From: Erythrobacter sp. KY5
GTDB lineage: Bacteria > Pseudomonadota > Alphaproteobacteria > Sphingomonadales > Sphingomonadaceae
Length of the DNA: 64,000 nucleotides
Direction: 5' to 3'
NCBI RefSeq assembly: GCF_003264115.1
Contig: NZ_CP021912.1
Coordinates: 620,001-684,000, forward strand
The stretch's first letter is position 1; each line of letters starts with the position of its first letter. Made by a program: the position numbers and the translations under genes. The notes beneath the pieces are model-generated. The model searched no databases. It saw only the letters and a program-made list of their open reading frames with translations, and was not told where the DNA came from. Positions 17,693 through 26,353 of this stretch are shown piece by piece.

Positions 17693-18915
17693 GTGGCTCG
17701 CTCGAACACTGCGGCAATGCCTTGTCCGCCCCCAATGCACATGGTTTCAAGACCATAGCGCGCATCGCGCCGCTGCATTTCGGCAGCCATGTCCGCGAGA
17801 ATGCGGCCGCCCGTAGCACCAATGGGGTGGCCCAGCGAAATGCCTGAGCCATTCACGTTGAGGATGTCGCGCCGGCTGTCATCACCGCTCCAGCCCCAGC
17901 CTTTGAGCACCGCCAGAACCTGAGGAGCGAAAGCCTCGTTCAGTTCGACGAGGTCGATGTCGTCCCAATTGTATCCTCGCCGTTCGAACAGGCGCTCCAC
18001 TGCCGGAACCGGGCCGATGCCCATGCGCGAGGGATCGCAGCCCGCTGCCGCCCATCCGCCAAACCAGAGCGACGGCGTGAGTCCCAGCTCCTCGAGTTTG
18101 TCCTCGGCAACCACAAGGCAAGCCGCTGCCGCATCGTTCTGCTGGCTTGCATTCCCGGCGGTGACGATTGCGTCGGGGTCGCGCTTGATATCGATGGCGC
18201 GGAGTTCGCCAAGCGATTCCATCGAAGCATCGGCGCGATAACCTTCATCCCGCGCAAAGGTGATCGGGTCACCGCGGCGCTGTGGCACTTCGACCGGCAC
18301 GAGGTGACCGTCAAACTTGCCTTCATCCCATGCGGCGGCCGCTTGTCTGTGCGAACGCACCGCGTAGGCGTCGGCTTCCTCGCGAGTAATCTCGTAATCC
18401 TTGGCGAGGTTTTCCGCCGTCTCGATCATGCCTGTGATGATGCCGAAGCGCTCGATCGGCTGGCTCATCAAACGCCCGCGAGAAAGCCGGTCATGCAGGG
18501 TGATGTCGCCCATCCGTGCGCCGCCGCGTCCCTGGAGCGTGTAATGCTCGACATTGGACATGCTCTCGCATCCGCCTGCAACAACGACGTCCGCCATGCC
18601 GGTCTCGACCATCATCGCAGCATTCGCGACAGCCTGAAGCCCTGATCCACAGCGCCGGTCGAGCTGGTAGCCGGGGACTTCGACCGGCAGTCCGGCTGCA
18701 AGCCACGACCAGTGCCCGATGGCAGGGGCCTCCGCGTTTCCGTAGCCTTGCGAGAAGACGACATCGTCAACACGTTCCGGGTCGATCCCTGATCGCTCGA
18801 TCAGCGCTTTCAGGATGACCGCACCTAGCTCGCCCGCGTTCAGGCTCGACAGCCCGCCGAGGAATTTGCCCACGGGTGTGCGCAGCGGGGATACGATGGC
18901 GGTTCTTCTGGTCAT
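17689..18915 (-). CDS. Acetyl-CoA acyltransferase (thiolase)
   Basis: The 408-residue product is a complete type II thiolase. The acyl-carrying nucleophile is Cys89 in DRRCGSGLQA; the GHPIGATGGR histidine and CIGGGQG cysteine near the C-terminus complete the active site. The family makes or cleaves beta-ketoacyl-CoA. Position between the Mct-like CoA transferase (10 bp upstream) and the Meh-like hydratase (4-nt overlap) suggests a degradative role in a C4-C6 CoA-ester pathway rather than PHA synthesis, although the family itself allows either. Confidence 0.92.
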   Translation of the reverse strand: MTRRTAIVSPLRTPVGKFLGGLSSLNAGELGAVILKALIERSGIDPERVDDVVFSQGYGNAEAPAIGHWSWLAAGLPVEVPGYQLDRRCGSGLQAVANAAMMVETGMADVVVAGGCESMSNVEHYTLQGRGGARMGDITLHDRLSRGRLMSQPIERFGIITGMIETAENLAKDYEITREEADAYAVRSHRQAAAAWDEGKFDGHLVPVEVPQRRGDPITFARDEGYRADASMESLGELRAIDIKRDPDAIVTAGNASQQNDAAAACLVVAEDKLEELGLTPSLWFGGWAAAGCDPSRMGIGPVPAVERLFERRGYNWDDIDLVELNEAFAPQVLAVLKGWGWSGDDSRRDILNVNGSGISLGHPIGATGGRILADMAAEMQRRDARYGLETMCIGGGQGIAAVFERAT

Positions 18916-18925
18916 GCCTTGGTCC

Positions 18926-20179
18926 TTAGCGATTGTATGTCTTGCCCTCGTCGCTCAACGCGACCGTGCCCGCATCGACGAGCTTGCCGATTGCGCCGGA
19001 TGAGAGACCAAGCCGTTCTGCCAGCACCTCTTCGGAATGCTGGCCGAGATAGGGCGCTGGAGCCGGGTCTCCTGCGTCTTTCTGAGGGAGGTTCGCAAAG
19101 CTGCGGGTCGCGGGATATTCGAGGCCCGACGGGTTTGCGGGCGATGGCCCGAACAGCGGATTGTCTGCGACAAGCACCGGATCATTCGCCGCTTCGTGCG
19201 CTGTCCGATACCGCTCGAAAGTGCAGCCCTGCGCGGCCATGCGCGCTTCGAGTGAAGCGTATTCGTGACTCCCCGCCACACCCTGAAACAGGTCGAACAG
19301 GCGGTGGCGGTGCTCGAAACGCGGGCGGTCACCATCCGCGAAATTGACGCCGATCTCGGCTTCCAGCTGGCCAATCGGAACCGCGAGACCGAACGCCTCG
19401 ACAAGGCCGTCCCACTGCTTGGGCGTGAGCGCTGCAACCATGAACCGGACGCCATCCTTGCTGCGAAAGTCTCGTCCGAACGCGCCCCAGATCGCATTGC
19501 CGAGCCGTTCGCGGTCGCCGCCGCGCAGCAGCATCTCTGCCATCGTGCCCGAATTGGCGAGCGTGCCGATGGCAACATTGCCCAGCGGCACGCGCACTTC
19601 GCTCCCCTCGCCTGTGGCATCGCGATGTCGCAAGGCGGCAAGCATGGCGAATGCGCAATAGGCCCCGGTGATGAAATCCCATGCCGGCATGACCTGATTG
19701 ATCGGCGGCGCGGTTTCCATCTCCCATTCTTCGGGCCCTGTCATCAGCGGGTATCCGGCGGCGGCATTGACCGTGAAGTCCATCGCCTGCCTGCCGTCAT
19801 GCCAGCCCATAATGCGCACCGATGTCATGTCGGGCGCGCCCTCAGGCTGCGCAGCCTTCATCGCGGCGTGGCTGAGAAAACTCTTCTCAGGCAGGTTTGT
19901 TATGCAGTTGCCCGTGCGCGCTGCCAGCTCCACGCACAGTTCTCGTCCCTCGCCGCTGCGCAGATCGAGCGCGACCGACTTTTTTGCGCGGTTGAGGTTT
20001 TCCCAGCTGAGTGAACGCCCCTCCTTCGTCAGCATGTAGCGGTCGTAATCGAGCCCGCCCGCCTTGTGATCGACGCGGATCACCTCCGCGCCCATCTGCG
20101 CGCAATAGAGACCAGCCGTGGGCGAGGCGACGAAACTGGAGACCTCGATGATCGAGAGGTCGCTGAGAAGGTTGTACAT
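18926..20179 (-). CDS. Family III CoA transferase, 2-methylfumaryl-CoA isomerase (Mct)-like
   Basis: The 417-residue CaiB/BaiF-fold protein resembles the Chloroflexus mesaconyl-C1-CoA/C4-CoA transferase more than ordinary formyl-CoA or carnitine transferases: GGLDYDRY near residue 42, FTVNAAAGYPLMTGP near 135-148 and MPAWDFITG around Asp168, the expected CoA-shuttling aspartate. Mct moves CoA within one molecule, from the C1 to the C4 carboxyl of mesaconate. The assignment is from remembered family features, not a search. The gene starts 27 bp after the acyl-CoA dehydrogenase stop in a tight operon whose last gene is a Meh-like hydratase. Confidence 0.75.
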   Translation of the reverse strand: MYNLLSDLSIIEVSSFVASPTAGLYCAQMGAEVIRVDHKAGGLDYDRYMLTKEGRSLSWENLNRAKKSVALDLRSGEGRELCVELAARTGNCITNLPEKSFLSHAAMKAAQPEGAPDMTSVRIMGWHDGRQAMDFTVNAAAGYPLMTGPEEWEMETAPPINQVMPAWDFITGAYCAFAMLAALRHRDATGEGSEVRVPLGNVAIGTLANSGTMAEMLLRGGDRERLGNAIWGAFGRDFRSKDGVRFMVAALTPKQWDGLVEAFGLAVPIGQLEAEIGVNFADGDRPRFEHRHRLFDLFQGVAGSHEYASLEARMAAQGCTFERYRTAHEAANDPVLVADNPLFGPSPANPSGLEYPATRSFANLPQKDAGDPAPAPYLGQHSEEVLAERLGLSSGAIGKLVDAGTVALSDEGKTYNR

Positions 20180-20206
20180 GTGTTCCCCTGTTGGAGAGCG
20201 AAGCGG

Positions 20207-21412
20207 CTAGCCGTTGGCCGCTTCCCATTCGCGCAGCATGTGCTTGGCGATCTGGAGCTGAAGGATCTGCGTCGTTCCTTCGTAAATGCGGTAGATGCGG
20301 GCATCGCGATAGAAGCGCTCGGCATCGTATTCGGCGAGATAGCCCGCGCCGCCATAGATTTGCACCACCCGGTCGACTACGCGCCCGCACATTTCACTGG
20401 CGAACACCTTGAAGGCGGCGGCCTTGATAAGGATGTTCTCGCCCCGGTCGGCGCGCGCCGTGACGTCCGCCATCATGCTTTCCGCAGCATAGATTTCGAT
20501 CTCGCTGTCGGCGAGCATCGCCTGGATCAACTGGAAGCGTGCAATCGGTTCGCCGAACGCCTTGCGCTCATTGGCATAGCGGATGGCGGAATCGAGCGCA
20601 CGGCGCGCGTAGCCGGTCGCCGCTGCGCCCACCGAGATCCGCCCATTGTCGAGGCTCTGCATCGCAAAGCGAAAACCCTTGCCGGTTTCTCCCCCAAGCA
20701 ACGCATCGCCCGGCACCTTCACATCGTCGAGCATGATGTCCGAGATGTGGCTCGCCGATTGACCCATCTTTTTGTCGGGAGAGCCGGTGGAGATACCCGG
20801 AGTGTCCATTGGCACAAGGAACGCGCTGACATGCGCATTCTTGGGAAGGGCATCCTTCTCGGTCCGGGCCATAATCAGCGCAACGTCGGCATGCGGAGCG
20901 TTGGTGATGTAGCGCTTGGTCCCGTTGAGCACCCAGCCATTGCCATCAGGGTCCGGCGTTGCGGTGGTAGCCATCGCCGCTGAGTCGCTTCCCGAGCCCG
21001 GCTCGGTAAGACCGAAACATGCGATTTTGCCGGCGACCAGCTTGGGATACCATTCGGCGCGTTGCGCTTCGGTGGCACCGTTTTTCAGCGCGCTCGCGAA
21101 CATTCCCACGTTGATCGAGAATATCGAGCGATAGGCTGGCGCGGCATAGGCCATGATGTTCACGATGCGCGCATATTGCGTCATATTCAGGCCTGCGCCG
21201 CCATATTCTTCAGGGACAGAAAGCCCGAAAAGGCCCATCTCGCGCATTTCATCGACGATCTCGTCGGGGATGCGGTCATTCTCAATGACCTCGGCCTCTG
21301 CGGGGATCAGGCGCTCCCTGACATAGCGGGTGAGCTGTTCCGCAAACTGTTCGAGAACATCCTCGTCCATGCCCGGATTTGCCCCCAGGGGGTGCTTGAG
21401 CTCGCTATTCAT
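20207..21412 (-). CDS. Acyl-CoA dehydrogenase
   Basis: The 401-residue flavoprotein has all acyl-CoA dehydrogenase landmarks: PEEYGGAGL in the N-terminal helical domain, CFGLTEPGSGSD at the FAD/substrate strand, IYGGAGYLAEYDAERFYRDA, and YRIYEGTTQI carrying the catalytic glutamate near residue 377. It introduces a 2,3-double bond into an acyl-CoA and passes electrons to ETF. Neighbouring Mct-like and Meh-like genes make a branched C5 dicarboxylyl-CoA such as methylsuccinyl-CoA a possible substrate; that is inference. The ATG overlaps the upstream lipoprotein stop as ATGA. Confidence 0.92.
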   Translation of the reverse strand: MNSELKHPLGANPGMDEDVLEQFAEQLTRYVRERLIPAEAEVIENDRIPDEIVDEMREMGLFGLSVPEEYGGAGLNMTQYARIVNIMAYAAPAYRSIFSINVGMFASALKNGATEAQRAEWYPKLVAGKIACFGLTEPGSGSDSAAMATTATPDPDGNGWVLNGTKRYITNAPHADVALIMARTEKDALPKNAHVSAFLVPMDTPGISTGSPDKKMGQSASHISDIMLDDVKVPGDALLGGETGKGFRFAMQSLDNGRISVGAAATGYARRALDSAIRYANERKAFGEPIARFQLIQAMLADSEIEIYAAESMMADVTARADRGENILIKAAAFKVFASEMCGRVVDRVVQIYGGAGYLAEYDAERFYRDARIYRIYEGTTQILQLQIAKHMLREWEAANG

Positions 21413-21663
21413 TCGGCGCTTTCCTCTTGCACGGGTGCCTCAGGTGCTTCGGCTGGCGGCAACATGTCCGCGCCTGTCGGAGGAAGGACACCATCGGGCA
21501 ATTCGCGTTCCTCGAGCATCGAGGCCGCGTCGTCGAGCGCGCGTGCCTCGCCCTCGCTGATCCCTCCCGGGCCGCTGCCTCCGGTGCCCGAGCTATCGCA
21601 GGCGGCAAGCGGAAGCAGGATGGCGACCGTTCCCGCCAATAGAGGCAATCGACCCGTGATCAT
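21409..21663 (-). CDS. Small acidic lipoprotein, function unknown
   Basis: The 84-residue product has a lipobox (LLPLAAC) with Asp directly after the cysteine, which in enterobacteria favours inner-membrane retention. The mature part is Gly/Ser-rich, then Glu/Pro/Ala-rich (GVLPPTGADMLPP, then APEAPVQEESAE), and probably disordered. It is coupled to the acyl-CoA dehydrogenase by ATGA and begins 6 bp after the stop of another acidic lipoprotein gene. I recognise no family. Confidence 0.65.
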   Translation of the reverse strand: MITGRLPLLAGTVAILLPLAACDSSGTGGSGPGGISEGEARALDDAASMLEERELPDGVLPPTGADMLPPAEAPEAPVQEESAE

Positions 21664-21669
21664 GCAGCG

Positions 21670-21981
21670 TTACTCTTCTGGCGGAATGTCGGCAGCAGCT
21701 TCCGCAGCTGCGGCGGCAGCAGCGGCCTCGGCAGCGACATCAGCCGCCGCATCGGCCGCTTCTTCGGTCGTCTGGAGGTCCGGTGCAGTGTCGGCCGGGT
21801 CGGCGGGCGCGAGCATTTCGGGGTCTTCCACGGGTTCTTCCGTGACCGGTTCCAGCGCTTCATCGGCTGGCATTTCGACAGTGTCCGGCTCAGCTTCGGT
21901 CGATGCATCGTCCGTGCCGCCGCACGCCGCAAGAGCAAGACCAAGCGCGCCCGCGCCTGCCAACTGGATGAATTTTTTCAT
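21670..21981 (-). CDS. Acidic Ala/Glu-rich lipoprotein, function unknown
   Basis: The 103-residue product begins with a signal peptide and lipobox (GLALAAC, then GG). The mature part is very acidic, with Pro/Glu repeats and an alanine-rich stretch near the C-terminus, and is likely disordered or a thin helix. ATG 21981 has an AGGAGG site seven bases upstream; the frame is open well beyond it but nothing upstream looks coding. It is the first gene of the operon that continues through the second lipoprotein to the Meh-like hydratase. No family recognised. Confidence 0.65.
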   Translation of the reverse strand: MKKFIQLAGAGALGLALAACGGTDDASTEAEPDTVEMPADEALEPVTEEPVEDPEMLAPADPADTAPDLQTTEEAADAAADVAAEAAAAAAAAEAAADIPPEE

Positions 21982-22133
21982 GGGAAGCCTCCTCAATTGA
22001 TCCCAAAATATCTTCGGCGAGGGGTGTAGCGATGTAAGCCGGGTTAAGCCAAGCGCCTTTTGCTGCGCCGAAACGGTACAACGCTCAGACGAGGGCGCGC
22101 ACCGCCGCCTGATCTGCGGTATGTCTCTGGCCC

Positions 22134-23150
22134 ATGGCACACGCACAATCCCTCGATCGCCGTCGCCGCGAGTCGCTCTTTGCAAGGCTGGCTGGCTGGC
22201 TCGACACAGGCTTTGCCTTCGCGCTGGTCTTGCTTGCAACTGGCGTCGTCTTCACCGCATCGGCTTCCGCTCAATCAAGCAGTCGTCCCTTTACCATCGC
22301 CGAGACGGGCCGGGGCTATGCCACCTTGCAGGCAGCGGTCGACGCGATCGGCGCCCAGCGCGGAACGATCGAGATCGCGCCTGGCATTTACGAGCAATGC
22401 GCGGTGCAGGACGAAGGCGTCATCATTTACACCGCGAGCGAATACGGCACAGTCACCTTCGCAAGGAAGACCTGCCAAGGCAAAGCGGCCCTTGTTCTGC
22501 GCGGCTTGGGTGCTGAGATCCGAGGGATTACCTTTACAGGGATGGCCGTGGCCGATGGAAATGGCGCTGGCATCCGGCTCGAAAAAGGCGCGCTCAACAT
22601 TGCCTATTCGCGGTTCGAGGACAGCCAGCAGGGCATCCTTGCAAACAACGACACCGCGAGCCGCATTTACATCATGCGATCAACCTTCAGCGGGCTTGGA
22701 ACCTGCGAGAATTCGGGCGGTTGCGCTCATTCGATCTATGTCGGGAATTACGGCGAGCTCACCGTGCGCGACAGTCGCTTTGAGCGCGGAACGGGCGGGC
22801 ATTACGTCAAGTCGCGCAGCGCGAAGGTCATCATCGAGAACAACTCCTTCGACGACAGCGCAGGGCGCGGAACGAACTACATGATTGACCTTCCCGCGGG
22901 CAGTCAGGGCGCGATTACCGGTAACTGGTTTGTGCAAGGCCGCGACAAGGAGAATTACTCCGCCTTCATCGCTCTTGGCGCGGAGACGGTCATGCATTCC
23001 GCCGATGGGCTGGTGATCAAGGGGAACGAGGCGCGCTTTGTGCCGGGCCTTACCCGGTCGAGCGTCTTTCTGGCCGACTGGATGGGTGCGCGCGTTGCGA
23101 TGTCGGGCAACAATCTGGCGCGCGGCCTCACTGGCTACGAGCGGCGTTGA
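22134..23150 (+). CDS. Secreted right-handed parallel beta-helix protein
   Basis: The 338-residue product has a signal peptide (hydrophobic FAFALVLLATGVVF, cleavage near ASASAQ) and a pectate-lyase-like beta-helix. It opens with TIAETGRGYATLQAAVDAIG and IEIAPGIYEQ, the usual start of such folds, followed by short repeated turns (IRGITFTGMAV; AYSRFEDSQQGILANND; VIIENNSFDDS). These proteins bind or cut polysaccharides, but I see no diagnostic catalytic residues, so no reaction is assigned. The ribosome site is weak. It is divergent from the lipoprotein operon and followed 45 bp later by another secreted protein. Confidence 0.75.
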   Translation: MAHAQSLDRRRRESLFARLAGWLDTGFAFALVLLATGVVFTASASAQSSSRPFTIAETGRGYATLQAAVDAIGAQRGTIEIAPGIYEQCAVQDEGVIIYTASEYGTVTFARKTCQGKAALVLRGLGAEIRGITFTGMAVADGNGAGIRLEKGALNIAYSRFEDSQQGILANNDTASRIYIMRSTFSGLGTCENSGGCAHSIYVGNYGELTVRDSRFERGTGGHYVKSRSAKVIIENNSFDDSAGRGTNYMIDLPAGSQGAITGNWFVQGRDKENYSAFIALGAETVMHSADGLVIKGNEARFVPGLTRSSVFLADWMGARVAMSGNNLARGLTGYERR

Positions 23151-23195
23151 GGCGTTCAGCTGCTTGACAGCACAAGGCGTGCAGAGCGCCGGCAA

Positions 23196-23921
23196 ATGAA
23201 ATCTCTTTGGATCGCTTTCTTGGCCTTTGCGGCATTCGGCGGCGGAGCGTTCGTGGCGCTCGCGCCTGAGAGTGCCTGCGCGGACACCTGGATACCGCCC
23301 GAAACCCGAGTGATCCTATCACCAAACGGGCAATATCGCCTCACGGTCGAGCCCGCGCCGCCAGACAACAGGTTTCAGAACTCGGTCGAAAATGAGCTGG
23401 CGAAGAAGCTTTCGCCCACCGGCCTGCTGGAGCGCAAGCTGGCAGACGGTGGATGGGAAGAAGTCTGGACCGCCGCGCTCGTCAACCCAATCGCCCCCGT
23501 CACTGCCGCCATCTCCGATGATGGCCGCTATGTCGTCACTTTCGACAATTGGGGAGGTGTCGGGCGCGGGGACCACGTTGTCGTCATCTACGGTGCGAGA
23601 GGCGAAACTGTGAGGTCGCTGAGGCTCAATGAAATCCTGCCCGACGAATACATTGCAGCGCTCTCGCATTCGGTGAGTTCAACCGGTTGGCTGGACAATT
23701 ACTCGATGGCGAGCGGTGAGAACCGGATCGAGCTGGATGTGCTTGTGCCCAATGGCGAACGTCCGATCCAAGCTGCCGAGACAGTGCGTTTCGGCATTGA
23801 TCTCAAGGATGGCTCAGTTGTGCCTCCTCCCGCCAAGGAATGGGGCGACGCACAATACGCGGCCGAGCGGGTGATGGAAGAGCGCGGCGGCGTAATCTAT
23901 GTCGGGCAACCGGGCACCTAG
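23196..23921 (+). CDS. Secreted protein of unknown function
   Basis: The 241-residue product starts with a signal peptide (IAFLAFAAFGGGAFVAL, cleavage near ESACADT). The mature part looks beta-rich, with ILSPNGQYRLTVEP and AAISDDGRYVVTFDNWGGVGRGDHVVVIYG resembling single blades of propeller-like repeats. I recognise no family or catalytic motif. It follows the beta-helix gene by 45 bp on the same strand and may share its transcript. Its end is 4 bp from the convergent GNAT gene. Confidence 0.65.
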   Translation: MKSLWIAFLAFAAFGGGAFVALAPESACADTWIPPETRVILSPNGQYRLTVEPAPPDNRFQNSVENELAKKLSPTGLLERKLADGGWEEVWTAALVNPIAPVTAAISDDGRYVVTFDNWGGVGRGDHVVVIYGARGETVRSLRLNEILPDEYIAALSHSVSSTGWLDNYSMASGENRIELDVLVPNGERPIQAAETVRFGIDLKDGSVVPPPAKEWGDAQYAAERVMEERGGVIYVGQPGT

Positions 23922-23925
23922 CGAC

Positions 23926-24441
23926 CTACGGGTAGAACCCCGGCGCATAAGTGACGGTGCCGCTCGGCATGTCTCCATCCAGCAGTAGCGCCTGAAAGTA
24001 CTCAGCTGACGAGCCTGAGAAGGTGATCTGCGACACGTGCTTGAACCCGAAGCGCGAATAGTATTTCGGGCTCCCCAACAGCACTATCCCTTTGGCTCCC
24101 GCTGCTCGCATGTCGGCAATGGCCCGCTTGACCAGCGCCCCGCCAATTCCAGCACGCTGCACGCCGGGCCAGACCGATACCGGACCAAGACCGAACCAGC
24201 CTTTTGAGCCATCGCTGATCGTCACTGGCGAGATAGCGATATGGCCGACGATGCGCGTGCCATCCTCCGCCACCAGCGAAAGTGTCAAATCGCCCGCCTC
24301 GCGCAGGCGCCCTACGAGATGCTGCTCGTCGCCGTCAGAATCTTTCATGTCCGCAAATGCGGCTTCGGTAATCGCGAAGATTATCTCTTCGTCACCAGGC
24401 GCTTCCGGCCTGATCGTTATGGGAATATCTGGTCCAATCAT
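23926..24441 (-). CDS. GNAT family N-acetyltransferase (YhbS-like)
   Basis: The 171-residue single-domain protein has the acetyl-CoA pyrophosphate-binding signature in VSVWPGVQRAGIGGALVKRAI, an upstream beta-strand IVGHIAISPVTI and a C-terminal GSPKYYSRFGFKHVS strand typical of YhbS-type acetyltransferases. The acceptor is unknown. The ATG overlaps the ribA stop by four bases, making it third in an xthA-ribA-GNAT unit. Nothing in the sequence ties it to flavin chemistry beyond co-transcription. Confidence 0.85.
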   Translation of the reverse strand: MIGPDIPITIRPEAPGDEEIIFAITEAAFADMKDSDGDEQHLVGRLREAGDLTLSLVAEDGTRIVGHIAISPVTISDGSKGWFGLGPVSVWPGVQRAGIGGALVKRAIADMRAAGAKGIVLLGSPKYYSRFGFKHVSQITFSGSSAEYFQALLLDGDMPSGTVTYAPGFYP

Positions 24442-25532
24442 GTGAGCAAATGTCCCGAACGGTCGCGCTTGGTCGCAAGATAGCGCGCATTATGCGGATT
24501 GTCGGGAAGCTGGTGCTGAACACGCTCGCTCACCTCGATTCCGGCCTGGCTTAGCGCTTCGACCTTCTTTGGGTTGTTGGTCATAAGGCGAATCTTGCGC
24601 GCGCCAAGCAGGTGCAGCATCCGCGCCGCCACCGGAAAATCGCGCGCTTCGTCGGGCAGGCCGAGCCGCTGGTTCGCATCGACCGTGTCGAAGCCTTGAT
24701 CCTGCAGGCGGTATGCGCGCAGCTTGTTGACGAGCCCGATCCCGCGCCCCTCCTGCCGCATGTAAAGGAGCACGCCCCAGCCTCCATCCTCGCGCGAGTG
24801 GCGCGCCATCGCCGCAAGTCCCGCATCAAGCTGCGGTCCGCAATCGCATTTGAGACTGCCGAGCACATCGCCGGTCAGACACTCCGAGTGCAGTCTCACA
24901 AGCGGCTCGCGGTCGCCCGATTGCTGCCCGATGATGAGCGCTGCATGTTCGCGCGTGTCTGCGGTGGAGCGAAAAGCCACGATCTCGGCCGTGTCACAAG
25001 CGCTCACAGGCAGGCGTGCGCGGGTCACAATATCGAGCCGCCCGATATTCGTGTAGGCAGCCAGATCGCAGGCGAGGAGGCCGTGCGGTTCGCCGCCTTC
25101 GACAGGATCGACCATGAAAGCCGGCAAGATCCCTGCAATGCGCGCATACTCCATCGCCGCGACCGCTTCGTCGGCCCATTCGATCGGCTGCGCTTGAAAC
25201 GGCCCTTTCAAAGGATTGGCAAGATCAAGCGAAGGATCGGCAATGGGCCGCGCAACGTCCAGCGTCATCGCCTCGCCGCCGCGTATCAGGATCGGCGTAT
25301 GGGGCACGTCGCTGCGCGCCGCCTCAAGCTGATTGGTGAGCTTGAGGGTCGCTGCCCTGGCGGTCGAGATCAGCAGATGACCCGCCTTGGCCGAACTGGC
25401 AATTGCCGTCTCAATTGGAAGCAGGACCGGTCCACCCTCGAAACCAAGCGGCCAGCCATGGCGCAACGCGTCCACCGCCTGCGCTGCGCGGCGCTCCGCC
25501 GAAGCGATGGGTAGGATCGCGCCGTCGCTCAA
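24438..25532 (-). CDS. ribA: GTP cyclohydrolase II with extended N-terminus
   Basis: The C-terminal ~200 of 364 residues are a complete RibA, which opens GTP in the first step of riboflavin synthesis: RLHSECLTGDVLGSLKCDCGPQL holds the three zinc cysteines and MRQEGRGIGLVNKLRAY is the catalytic motif. The N-terminal ~160 residues (AVDALRHGWPLGF; LLISTARAATLKL) faintly resemble DHBP synthase (RibB), but I do not see its acidic active site, so it may be a decayed or repurposed domain. The start is a TTG overlapping the xthA stop as TTGA; no better start is visible. Confidence 0.9.
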   Translation of the reverse strand: MSDGAILPIASAERRAAQAVDALRHGWPLGFEGGPVLLPIETAIASSAKAGHLLISTARAATLKLTNQLEAARSDVPHTPILIRGGEAMTLDVARPIADPSLDLANPLKGPFQAQPIEWADEAVAAMEYARIAGILPAFMVDPVEGGEPHGLLACDLAAYTNIGRLDIVTRARLPVSACDTAEIVAFRSTADTREHAALIIGQQSGDREPLVRLHSECLTGDVLGSLKCDCGPQLDAGLAAMARHSREDGGWGVLLYMRQEGRGIGLVNKLRAYRLQDQGFDTVDANQRLGLPDEARDFPVAARMLHLLGARKIRLMTNNPKKVEALSQAGIEVSERVQHQLPDNPHNARYLATKRDRSGHLLT

Positions 25533-26317
25533 ATATCGAACTCGGTGATGAGCGGGATATGGTCAGAGGGCTTTTCCCAGCTGCGCGCTTCTTCCAGCAA
25601 GCGGTGTGCTTTCACCTGAGCCGCGAGCCCGGGCGACGCCCACATGTGGTCGAGCCGGCGTCCGCGATCGTTCTTGCGCCAGTCTGGCGAACGATAGGAC
25701 CACCAGCTGTAATAGCGTTCAGGATCGCGAATATGTTCGCGTCCGATATCGACCCAGCCATGCGCATCCTTGAATTTCTGGAGCGTATCGACTTCGACCG
25801 GGGTGTGGCTGACGACCTTAAGGAGCTGCTTGTGGCTCCACACATCACATTCGAGCGGCGCAATATTGAAGTCGCCAACGATCAGGGTTGGCTTTTCGAC
25901 CTTGTCAGCCCACGTCGTCATGCGGCCAAGAAAATCGAGCTTCTGACCGAATTTCACATTCAATTCGCGGTCAGGAATGTCGCCTCCTGCGGGGACGTAT
26001 ACATTCTCGATTACCATATCCTTGCCCACGACCTCGATACCGACATGGCGCGCTTCGCCGTTATCCTGCCAGTCATGGCGCGAAACTTCGCGGATGGGCA
26101 CGCGGCTGACGGTGGCGACCCCGTGATACCCCTTCTGCCCGCTGATCGCTTGATGCTCGTACCCCATGTCGGCGAGCGCTTGCGCGGGAAACAGGTGGCT
26201 CTCGCACTTTATCTCTTGCAGGCAAAGAACGTCAGGCGCTTCGGCCTTAAGGTATTTTTCGATGATCGGCAGGCGCAAGCGGGCCGAATTGATATTCCAG
26301 GTGGCAACGGAAAGCAT
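25529..26317 (-). CDS. xthA: Exodeoxyribonuclease III
   Basis: The 262-residue protein is an ExoIII-family AP endonuclease/3'-5' exonuclease used in base-excision repair. Landmarks: ATWNINSARLR, LCLQEIKCE with the metal-binding glutamate, NVYVPAGGD, VGDFNIAP with catalytic Asp and Asn, and SDHIPLITEF near the C-terminus. It begins an operon-like run with ribA and a GNAT gene through 4-nt overlaps. Its start is 100 bp from the divergent alkaline phosphatase gene; a Pho-box-like element lies between them. Confidence 0.93.
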   Translation of the reverse strand: MLSVATWNINSARLRLPIIEKYLKAEAPDVLCLQEIKCESHLFPAQALADMGYEHQAISGQKGYHGVATVSRVPIREVSRHDWQDNGEARHVGIEVVGKDMVIENVYVPAGGDIPDRELNVKFGQKLDFLGRMTTWADKVEKPTLIVGDFNIAPLECDVWSHKQLLKVVSHTPVEVDTLQKFKDAHGWVDIGREHIRDPERYYSWWSYRSPDWRKNDRGRRLDHMWASPGLAAQVKAHRLLEEARSWEKPSDHIPLITEFDI

Positions 26318-26353
26318 GAAGGCGATTTAGGCAGCGCCTTCGAAAAACGCCAC

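Noticed and set aside
20066..20983. 305-codon plus-strand frame across the CoA transferase and acyl-CoA dehydrogenase genes
   Set aside because: It crosses two well-supported minus-strand genes and encodes Arg/His-rich sequence typical of antisense frames.
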